Below, piece by piece: positions 27,912-34,990 of a stretch of 64,000 bases of DNA. The stretch spans positions 372,001 through 436,000 of the forward strand of contig CAVVGT010000001.1 of assembly GCA_963747775.1 (NCBI GenBank), in the 5' to 3' direction. This DNA comes from JAGVSZ01 sp963747775. Lineage in GTDB: Bacteria > Pseudomonadota > Gammaproteobacteria > Burkholderiales > SG8-39. Every line of letters starts with the position of its first letter. Within the stretch, counting starts at the first letter, position 1. Below the pieces are notes generated by a model, which was not told the DNA's origin, did no database searches, and was given only the letters and a program-made list of their open reading frames with translations. The position numbers and the translations under genes are program-made.

Positions 27912-28142
27912 ATGGATGCCACTGCGGTTCGAATCAACCTTAACGGGCTCGAGTCCTCTGCGCATGGGTCAATCGCCGACTTCGCCGCGCGGACCATCGC
28001 CCGAGTGCGGGCACGCATTGCGGTCGCGCGCCAGGCGCGCGAAGCGCACGCGCTGCTGCTCGACATGAACGACCGCGAGCTGCGCGACATCGGGCTGACG
28101 CGCCTCGAGGTGCAGCGGTTCCACAGCGACGGCCAGGTTTGA
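27912..28142 (+). CDS. DUF1127-family small protein
   Basis: 76 residues. The C-terminal half has the DUF1127 pattern: basic helix (ARVRARIAVARQARE) followed by LLDMNDRELRDIGLTRLEVQR. These small basic proteins are common in proteobacteria; some contribute to RNA-related or stress regulation, most are uncharacterised. GGGAG lies upstream of the ATG. The ~215 bp before it, back to the regulator gene, shows no other gene. Confidence 0.85.
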   Translation: MDATAVRINLNGLESSAHGSIADFAARTIARVRARIAVARQAREAHALLLDMNDRELRDIGLTRLEVQRFHSDGQV

Positions 28143-28228
28143 CGGGAGAGTCACGTTCCTTGCGGTCGGCTGAGGAAAAGGAGATGGGCGATGCGATCCG
28201 ACGCGATTCCCGCTGATCCGGTGTTTTG

Positions 28229-28834
28229 ATGGAGCGCTTTCCCTGCCTCGTCACCGCGCGCCTCGTGCTGCGCGCGTTCGTGTCCGCCGACGCGGCCGAG
28301 GTTCAGCGCCTCGCCGGCGACCCCGCGGTGGCCGAGGGCACGCTGCTGCCGCATCCGTACGCGGACGGGATCGCCGAGTCGTGGATCTCCGGACGCCGCG
28401 CCGCGCACGACCGTGGCGAGGAGACGAGCTTTGCGATCGAGCGCGTGCACGATGGCGCGCTCATCGGTGCGATCGGACTGGCGTTCGAGCCGCAGCTCGC
28501 TTGCGCCCGCCTCGGCTACTGGCTGGGGCGTCCGTACTGGGGCCGCGGCTACGCGACCGAGGCCGCAACAGCGGTTGTCGCGCATGGCTTCGAAGCGCTC
28601 GGGCTCGAGCGCATCTGGGCGCCCCGGTTCCGCGCCAACGCGGCCTCCGGTCGCGTGCTCGAGAAGGTGGGGCTCGCGCACGAGGGCAGCCGGCGCCGGT
28701 TCGTGCCCGAGCGGGCGCGCGCCGAGTGCGTGGAGCGGCACGGATGCCTGCGCTGGGAGTACTTCGCGCGCGTCGCGCATTGCGGATTCGCGAACGCGCC
28801 GCCAGGCAATCCCATAGGGATCCCGGGCTGCTAA
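28229..28834 (+). CDS. GNAT-family N-acetyltransferase (RimJ/RimL type)
   Basis: 201 residues. The order LVTARLVLRAF ... LIGAIGLAF ... ARLGYWLGRPYWGRGYATEA is the RimJ/RimL-like GNAT layout, with the acetyl-CoA pyrophosphate loop in RGYATEA (equivalent of Q/RxxGxG/A), then ERIWAPRFRANAASGRVLEKVGL. It would transfer acetyl from acetyl-CoA to an amine; the substrate cannot be told from sequence. A TTG lies directly before the chosen ATG. No strong Shine-Dalgarno is seen. Confidence 0.83.
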   Translation: MERFPCLVTARLVLRAFVSADAAEVQRLAGDPAVAEGTLLPHPYADGIAESWISGRRAAHDRGEETSFAIERVHDGALIGAIGLAFEPQLACARLGYWLGRPYWGRGYATEAATAVVAHGFEALGLERIWAPRFRANAASGRVLEKVGLAHEGSRRRFVPERARAECVERHGCLRWEYFARVAHCGFANAPPGNPIGIPGC

Positions 28835-28853
28835 CTTCAAAAGGAGATTTCTC

Positions 28854-30261
28854 ATGACACTGACCGACCGGCGGGCGATGCCCGTCTCGAGCACGCGGCG
28901 CGACGCGATCGACGCCTGCGACGACGCGATCGAGCTGTTCCACGGGTACTACGGCAACCCGATCGAGGCGCTGGACAAGGCGATCGCGCTGGATCCGGGC
29001 GCGGTGATGCCGCGCGTGGCCAAGGCCGGCATCCTGTTCACCACGTCCGAGAAGGCCTTCCAGCCGCTCGCCGCGGCGGAGATCGACGCCGCCGTGCAGA
29101 ACAGCGCCCGGGCGAACGCCCGCGAGCTCGGCCACATCGCGGCGTGCCGCGCCTGGCTCGACGGCGACTGGCGCCGCGCGGTGCGGCTGTGGAGCGACGT
29201 GCTGCTCGACCACCCGCGCGACACCCTCGCGCTCCAGCTCGCCCATCTCGGCGATTTCTTCCTCGGCCAGTCCCAGATGCTGCGCGACCGCGTCGCGCGG
29301 GTGCTGCCCGCACTGGCGCGAGTCGATACCCGGGTTCAACTACGTGCTCGGGATGCACGCCTTCGGCCTCGAGGAGACCGGCGACTACGCGCGCGCCGAG
29401 CAGACCGGCCGGCATGCGCTCGAGCTGAACGCGCGCGATCCGTGGGCGGTGCACGCCGTCGCGCACGTGATGGAGATGCAGGGGCGGCTCGCCGAGGGCA
29501 TCGCGTGGCTCGAGTCGCGCGCCTCCGACTGGTCGCCGGACAACGGCTTCGCATACCACAACTGGTGGCATCTCGCGCTCTACTACCTGGACCTCGGCGA
29601 GCACGCGAAGGTGCTCGAGGTCTACGACACCCGCATCCGGCCGGGCCGCTCGCAGGTGATCTTGGAGATGATCGACGCGACCGCGATGCTGTGGCGGCTA
29701 GGCCTGCGCGGGGTCGACGTGGGCGACCGGTGGAGCGAGCTTGCCGATGCCTGGGAGCCGCTCGCCGCCGACGCGCATTACGCGTTCAACGACGCGCACG
29801 CGATGATGGCGTTCGTCGCCGGCCGGCGCGAGTCGGCGGCGCGCACGCTGCTCGCCGCGCTACGCGCCCGCGCCGATCACGACGCCGGCACCAACACGCT
29901 CATGACGCGCGAGGTCGGGTTGCCGGTGTGCGTTGCGCTCGCGGCCTTCGGCCGCGGCGACTGGGACGTCGTGATCGAGATGCTGCGGCCGGTGCGGCTC
30001 GTCGCGCAGCGGTTCGGCGGCAGCCACGCGCAGCGCGACATCCTGTCGCTCACGCTGATCGAGGCGGCGCTGCGCGGCGGCGAGGCGAAGCTCGCCCGTG
30101 CGTTCGCGGCCGAGCGCACCCAGGTGAAGCCCACGAGCCCGTTCAACTGGCGGCTGACGGCGCGGGCCCAGGCCCTTCTCGGCGATCATGCCGGCGCGAC
30201 GCACGCCCGGGCCTGGTCGCGGACGCTGATCAGCGCGTCCGCGGCGCGCATCGCTGCTTAG
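28854..30261 (+). pseudogene. TPR protein (TTC38-like), split by a single-base frameshift
   Basis: The first frame starts at ATG 28854 behind an excellent AAGGAG and runs through helical repeat sequence to ...LRDRVARVLPA. The continuation (WRESIPGFNYVLGMHAFGLEETGDYARAEQ...) is in the next frame, open to TAG at 30261. Removing one base near 29313 joins the two into a single protein of about 468 residues resembling the tetratricopeptide-repeat protein 38 family. The protein is otherwise undamaged, so a sequencing error or a very recent mutation is likely. Function of the bacterial homologues is unknown. Confidence 0.8.
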
Positions 30262-30289
30262 GCGCGGCATTCATTCAGTGAGAACTCTC

Positions 30290-31099
30290 ATGAAGGTCAA
30301 ATCGATCGAGGTTCCCAATCGGGTGACGCTCCAATACGTCGAGCAGGGACGGCGCGACGGGCTCCCCGTCGTGCTGTTGCACGGCATCACCGACTCGTGG
30401 CGCTCGTTCGAGCCCCTCCTGCCGCACCTGCCCGACTCGCTGCACGCGTTCGCGCTCACGCAGCGCGGGCACGGCGATTCGTCGCGCCCGGCGTCGGGCT
30501 ACCGGATCGAGGACTTCGCGGGCGACGTCGCGTCGTTCATGGACGCGATGGGGCTCGAGTCAGCGGTGGTGGTGGGCCACTCGATGGGCACCGCGGTCGC
30601 GCAGCGCTTCGCGATCGACAGGCCCGGGCGCGTGCGCGGGCTCGTATTGCTCGGCGCGGTCGCCACGCTGCAGGACAACGCCCCGGTGCAGGAGCTGTGG
30701 AACACGATGGTCTCGACGCTCGCCGATCCGATCGACCGCGAGTTCGTCCTCGACTTCCAGCGCAGCACCGTCGCGCGGGAGATCCCGTCGGCGTTCCTCG
30801 AGGCGGTCGTGGACGAGAGCTTAAAGCTGCCGGCGCGTGTCTGGCGGGACGCCTTCACCGGGCTGCTTGAGGCCGATCTCACGCCGTCGCTTGGGCTGAT
30901 CGCCGCGCCGACGCTCCTCCTGTGGGGCGACACCGACGTGATCGCGGACTTGGGGCAGCAGGTGGTGCTCGGGGAAGGGATCGCCGCCGCCGAGCTACGC
31001 GTGTATTCGGGCGGCGGCCACGCCGTCCACTGGGAATCGCCTGAGCAGGTGGCCGTGGACATCGCGGCCTTCGTCACGGCGCTGTGCGAGCCCGCCTGA
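30290..31099 (+). CDS. Alpha/beta-hydrolase
   Basis: 269 residues. Oxyanion motif LLHGITDSW (29-37), nucleophile elbow GHSMG with Ser98, acid Asp in LLWGDTDVI, and His in YSGGGHAVHWE: a complete catalytic triad. RGHGDSSRP is typical of the esterase/haloperoxidase/epoxide-hydrolase branch. The substrate cannot be predicted. ATG 30290 is chosen over GTG 30278 because family alignment starts there. It follows the TPR gene closely (28 bp) in the same direction. Confidence 0.87.
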   Translation: MKVKSIEVPNRVTLQYVEQGRRDGLPVVLLHGITDSWRSFEPLLPHLPDSLHAFALTQRGHGDSSRPASGYRIEDFAGDVASFMDAMGLESAVVVGHSMGTAVAQRFAIDRPGRVRGLVLLGAVATLQDNAPVQELWNTMVSTLADPIDREFVLDFQRSTVAREIPSAFLEAVVDESLKLPARVWRDAFTGLLEADLTPSLGLIAAPTLLLWGDTDVIADLGQQVVLGEGIAAAELRVYSGGGHAVHWESPEQVAVDIAAFVTALCEPA

Positions 31100-31111
31100 C
31101 GGGATCCCGTC

Positions 31112-31279
31112 ATGGACGCCGTCGCCATCGCCTGGTCCGCAACGCTGGACCGCGTGCGGCCGCAGTGCCGGCGGCTCCGCCCGCTCGTGCCGTACCTGAT
31201 CGCGCTGGCGTTGCCCGGCTCCTTCGTGTGGCTGCCCCTGCTCGCCTTGTGGCGGCAGCGGCAGCGCACGGGGGTCTGA
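31112..31279 (+). CDS. Small single-span membrane protein
   Basis: 55 residues, beginning MDAVAIAWSATLDRVRPQ. A basic, Arg-rich N-terminal third (QCRRLRP) is followed by one hydrophobic helix (PYLIALALPGSFVWLPLLALW) and a basic tail (RQRQRTGV). The start is 12 bp after the hydrolase stop, suggesting the same transcript. No clear Shine-Dalgarno is seen, and it is convergent with the cupin gene five bases away. Function unknown; it could be a small inner-membrane accessory protein. Confidence 0.5.
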   Translation: MDAVAIAWSATLDRVRPQCRRLRPLVPYLIALALPGSFVWLPLLALWRQRQRTGV

Positions 31280-31283
31280 CCCC

Positions 31284-31862
31284 TCAGCGCCCCGTCCGCT
31301 CGAATGCCTCGATGCGACGCATCGACGCCGGGGTGAACTCGTTCTGCGGCGCGTCGCCGCCGATGACGAAGAGCAGCAGGTGCTCGGCGTCGGGCTCGCC
31401 CGGCGTGATGTTCTCGAAGCGGCGCGCGCAGCCGGGCGGGAACGAGATCGTGTCGAGGTGGCCGACCTCGAGCGACTCGGTGTGCGGCGCCTCGTTCCAC
31501 TGCACCAGCCAGCGGCCCGACATCACGACGAAGGTCTCGTTCGTGTCGTGGTTGTGCATCAGCACGCCCTTGCCGGGCCGGCACTTGACGAATCCGAGGT
31601 TGAAGCCTTCGGAGATCTTGATCGCGCCGTTCATCGACGCGCTCTGGCCAACCGGCGAGTTCACCCCGCCCTGACCGGCATGTTCCGGGGTCTGGAAGCC
31701 GATCACGTTGAAGGTCGTCTTGAGGCTCTCCGGCACCTTGGAGTCCTGCAGGCCGTCGCTGAATCCCTTGAGGTCGGCGAAGCGCGCGACGCGCTTCATC
31801 ATCGCCTCGCGCGTCCAAACGCGGACCGGCGGGATCGCCGCCGGGGCATCGGGTGCGTTCAC
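31284..31862 (-). CDS. Cupin-domain protein
   Basis: 192 residues with a GTG start. The single cupin barrel shows motif 1 GVLMHNHDTNETFVVMSG (metal-type His and Glu residues) and motif 2 GHLDTISFPPGCARRF. It could be a small metal-dependent dioxygenase, isomerase or ligand-binding protein; nothing fixes which. The GTG overlaps the stop of the TrpB-like gene (GTGA), and AAGGAGG inside that gene's last codons serves as its ribosome site, so the two are translationally coupled. Confidence 0.85.
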   Translation of the reverse strand: MNAPDAPAAIPPVRVWTREAMMKRVARFADLKGFSDGLQDSKVPESLKTTFNVIGFQTPEHAGQGGVNSPVGQSASMNGAIKISEGFNLGFVKCRPGKGVLMHNHDTNETFVVMSGRWLVQWNEAPHTESLEVGHLDTISFPPGCARRFENITPGEPDAEHLLLFVIGGDAPQNEFTPASMRRIEAFERTGR

Positions 31863-33229
31863 GCGGCCTCCTTGACGGAGGGCAGCCCCGCGAGCGCCAT
31901 TGCCAGTTCCCCCTCGTCGTAGTTCTGGTCGACCAGCTTGCCGGCGAAGTAGTCCATGTACGCCTGCATGTCGAAGTGGCCGTGGCCGCAGAGGTTGAAG
32001 AGGATCGCGCGCGACTTGCCTTCGGCCTTGCACTTGAGCGCCTCGTCGATCGCACCCTTCACCGCGTGGTTCGCCTCGGGCGCGGGCAGGATGCCTTCGT
32101 TGCGCGCGAACAGCACGCCCGCGTCGAAGCACTTCGTCTGGTGATACGCGACCGCCTCGATCAGGCCGAGCTCTTTGATGTGGCTCACCAGAGGCGCCAT
32201 GCCGTGGTAGCGCAACCCGCCGGCGTGGAAGCCCGGCGGCGTGAACACCGACCCGAGCGTGTGCATCTTGACGAGCGGCGTCAGGTGCGCGGTGTCGCCG
32301 AAGTCGTAGGCGTACTTCCCGCGCGTGAGGCTCGGGCACGCCGCCGGCTCGACCGCGACGATGCGGACCTTCTTTCCGCCGCGCAGCTGCGCGCCGAGGA
32401 ACGGGAACGCGATGCCGGCGAAGTTCGAGCCGCCGCCGGTGCAGCCGACGATCACGTCGGGGTAGTCGTTCGCCATCTCGAGCTGCGCCATCGCTTCCTG
32501 GCCGACGACCGTCTGGTGGAGCAGCACGTGGTTCAGCACCGAGCCGAGCGCGTACTTCGTGTCGTCGCGCTGCGCGGCGACCTCGACCGCTTCCGAGATC
32601 GCGATGCCGAGCGAGCCCGGGTGGTCCTTGCGCCGCTCGAGGATCGCGCGGCCCGATTGGGTCTCGTTCGACGGCGATGCAATGCAGCGCGCGCCGTAGG
32701 TCTCCATGAGCGCACGGCGGTAAGGCTTCTGGTCGTAGGAGACGCGCACCATGAAGACCTGCACGTCGATCCCGAACAGCGCGCCGGCGAAAGCGAGCGC
32801 GCTGCCCCACTGGCCCGCGCCGGTTTCCGTCGAGAGCTTCGAGATGCCGGCCTGCTTGTTGTAGAAGGCCTGCGCAACCGCGGTGTTCGGCTTGTGGCTG
32901 CCCGCGGGGGAGACGCCTTCGTACTTGTAGTAGATCCGCGCCGGCGTCTCCAGCGCCTTCTCCAGCCGCCGCGCGCGATAGAGCGGCGACGGGCGCCACT
33001 GGCGGTACACCTCGCGCACCGGCTCGGGGATCGGCACCTCGCGTTCCTGCGTCACCTCCTGGACGATCAGCTCCATCGGGAACAGCGGCGCGAGATCGTC
33101 CGGGCCGAGCGGCTTCAGCGTGCCCGGATGCAGCGGGGGCGGAAGCGGCTTGGGCAAGTCGGCCTGCAGGTTGTACCAGTGCTTCGGGATGCGTGATTCG
33201 TCGAGGACGTACTTGACCGGGTCGGTCAT
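31859..33229 (-). CDS. TrpB2-type tryptophan synthase beta-like protein, PLP-dependent
   Basis: 456 residues, about 50 longer than classical TrpB and with the TrpB2 N-terminal extension (VLDESRIPKHWYNLQADLP). The PLP lysine lies in GSHKPNTA (Lys113), the phosphate loop in CTGGGSNF, and the ammonia/serine loop in STETGAGQWG. TrpB2 enzymes join indole or related nucleophiles to serine-type aminoacrylate and often lack a TrpA partner. No trpA is here, and the coupled gene is a cupin. Upstream AGGAGG precedes the ATG. Role may be tryptophan salvage from indole or a side reaction. Confidence 0.9.
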   Translation of the reverse strand: MTDPVKYVLDESRIPKHWYNLQADLPKPLPPPLHPGTLKPLGPDDLAPLFPMELIVQEVTQEREVPIPEPVREVYRQWRPSPLYRARRLEKALETPARIYYKYEGVSPAGSHKPNTAVAQAFYNKQAGISKLSTETGAGQWGSALAFAGALFGIDVQVFMVRVSYDQKPYRRALMETYGARCIASPSNETQSGRAILERRKDHPGSLGIAISEAVEVAAQRDDTKYALGSVLNHVLLHQTVVGQEAMAQLEMANDYPDVIVGCTGGGSNFAGIAFPFLGAQLRGGKKVRIVAVEPAACPSLTRGKYAYDFGDTAHLTPLVKMHTLGSVFTPPGFHAGGLRYHGMAPLVSHIKELGLIEAVAYHQTKCFDAGVLFARNEGILPAPEANHAVKGAIDEALKCKAEGKSRAILFNLCGHGHFDMQAYMDYFAGKLVDQNYDEGELAMALAGLPSVKEAA

Positions 33230-33465
33230 GAGGCTCCTCCTCAGGGGCGGGTATCGTGAGCTTCCGGCGGACCGGCCGGTCCGCGGCGCCTTTGAAGTCT
33301 AGCGCCGCGTCAACTCTGGCGCAGCCGCGCAGCGGCGGATTTGATCCCGCTCACGGATATCGCGTCGCGGGCGTGCGTTTCGCCGCTTTTGAGCGGCGGG
33401 TGCAACCGCTTGCGTCCCGGTCGGTGGACCCGCTACCTTCACGCCCTCGACGGAGCCGCCCGCGC

Positions 33466-34287
33466 ATGTTTCGATTGCTCGCCCTCACCGCAGCGTGCCT
33501 CGCCCTCGGCGCGGCGCCGGCGCGCGCACAGCTCGAGACCTTCAACCAGCCCCCGGTCGCCGGCGGCAAGGACGTGATGTGGGTGCCGACGCCCGACGCC
33601 GCGGTCGACCGGATGCTGTCGATGGCGAACGTGGGTCCGCACGACCTCGTCTACGACCTCGGGTCGGGGGACGGGAAGATCGCGATCATGGCTGCGAAGC
33701 GCTTTGGCGCGCGCGCCGTCGGCGTCGAGTTCGACACCGACATGATCGAGCTGAGCCGCGCGGCGGCGCAGAAGGCGGGCGTAGCCGACCGCGCCAAGTT
33801 CGTGCAGGCCGACATCTTCGGCTACGACTTCCGCGAGGCGACGGTGGTGACGCTCTATCTGCTCACCACCCTGAACGTGAAGCTCCGGCCGAGGATCCTC
33901 GACCTGAAGCCCGGGACGCGCGTCGCCTCGCACATGTTCCGGATGGACGAATGGGAGCCGGACGAGCACGTTCGTGTCGGCGCGAGCGACGTCTATTTCT
34001 GGGTCGTGCCGGCGAAGGTCGCCGGGACCTGGGTGATCTCACGGGCCGTTGGCGGTGCCGCCGAACTCGTCCTCGATCAGCAGTTCCAGCGCATCTCCGG
34101 TTCGGTGCGGATCGCCGGGGAAACGCTGCCGCTCACGCAGGCGGTGCTGCGTGGTGAGGAGATCCGTTTCGCTTATGCCGGCGAGGGTGGCGCGCGCGTC
34201 GCGCTCACCGGCCGCGTCGCCGGCGACCGGATCGTCGGCAGGAGCGGTGCGGAAGCTTGGACCGCGGTGCGCGTCCGGACGCGCTGA
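33466..34287 (+). CDS. Exported class I SAM-dependent methyltransferase-like protein
   Basis: 273 residues. A Sec-type signal peptide (LLALTAACLALGAAPARAQ) precedes a Rossmann methyltransferase domain with motif I VYDLGSGDGKIAIMAA, an acidic motif II (VGVEFD) and a motif with ADIFGYDF. The C-terminal ~90 residues are beta-rich (RISGSVRIAGETLPL...), a separate domain. A SAM-binding fold behind a cleavable signal is unusual, because SAM is cytoplasmic. Either the signal is an uncleaved anchor or the domain has another role. The upstream frame is open but lacks support; the ATG at the signal peptide is chosen. Confidence 0.8.
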   Translation: MFRLLALTAACLALGAAPARAQLETFNQPPVAGGKDVMWVPTPDAAVDRMLSMANVGPHDLVYDLGSGDGKIAIMAAKRFGARAVGVEFDTDMIELSRAAAQKAGVADRAKFVQADIFGYDFREATVVTLYLLTTLNVKLRPRILDLKPGTRVASHMFRMDEWEPDEHVRVGASDVYFWVVPAKVAGTWVISRAVGGAAELVLDQQFQRISGSVRIAGETLPLTQAVLRGEEIRFAYAGEGGARVALTGRVAGDRIVGRSGAEAWTAVRVRTR

Positions 34288-34321
34288 CGCCGGTGGGCAT
34301 CGCCGACCGTTGTCCCATGCC

Positions 34322-34810
34322 ATGCGAGTCAAGTCTGCACTCCTCATTGCCGCTGTCGCGGCGTACTCTTCGGTGCACGCAAACGACGTGCGCACCGGTG
34401 TTGGCGGCGCGATCGGTGGCGCCGGCGGCGCGGCGATCGGCAACCAGGTGGGCGGCTCGACCGGCGCCATCATCGGCGGCGCGGTCGGCGGCGCGGCGGG
34501 CGGCGCAGTCGGTGCGAGCGGCAACGCGCGCACCGGCGCGATGATCGGCGGTGCGGTCGGCGGTGGCGCTGGCGCGGCGATCGGCAACGAGGTCGGCGGT
34601 GCGAACGGCGCAGTCATCGGCGCAGGCGTCGGCGGCGCTGCGGGCGCGGTGGTCGGCGGCGCGGTGACCGCCGACTCGAAGCCGAAGACGCAGGTGTCGG
34701 GCGCGCCACAGGCGATCAAGACCACCGGAGCACCCGGTTATTCCGACTCCGCCAGCTGCAACCGCAACAACCCGGGCAAGGGCCGCGCGCTCGGCCACTG
34801 CAAGCACTGA
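34322..34810 (+). CDS. Glycine-zipper outer-membrane-type protein
   Basis: 162 residues. The signal peptide (SALLIAAVAAYSSVHA) is followed by ~100 residues of glycine zipper repeats (GGAIGGAGGAAIG, GAIIGGAVGGAAGG, GAMIGGAVGGGAG) that form membrane-embedded helical hairpins, then a short Cys-containing tail (SCNRNNPGKGRALGHCKH). Similar proteins sit in the outer membrane or periplasm of proteobacteria. It follows the exported methyltransferase by 34 bp in the same direction. Confidence 0.82.
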   Translation: MRVKSALLIAAVAAYSSVHANDVRTGVGGAIGGAGGAAIGNQVGGSTGAIIGGAVGGAAGGAVGASGNARTGAMIGGAVGGGAGAAIGNEVGGANGAVIGAGVGGAAGAVVGGAVTADSKPKTQVSGAPQAIKTTGAPGYSDSASCNRNNPGKGRALGHCKH

Positions 34811-34990
34811 CCAGCGATCCACGCGCCGGTCGCGCTCTGGCACGGGGAGGCGGACCGCATCGTTCCGGCCTCCGCCACGCGTCACCTGGTCGCCGCGATC
34901 CCGGGTGCGCGCGCGGAGGTGTTGCCCGGACACGGGCACTTCATGATCTTCGACTGCTGGGGCGGGGTCCTCGACTGGCTCATGCAGTAG
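34811..34990 (+). pseudogene. C-terminal remnant of an alpha/beta-hydrolase
   Basis: Directly after the glycine-zipper stop, and in the same frame, lies 59 sense codons ending at TAG 34988-34990. They read IHAPVALWHGEADRIVPAS ... LPGHGHFMIFDCWG. This is the C-terminal acid (HGEADRIV) and histidine (GHGHF) region of an alpha/beta-hydrolase. No start codon or N-terminal part exists, so it is a remnant. Its end overlaps the last codons of the convergent P-type ATPase gene by 11 bp. Confidence 0.7.
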
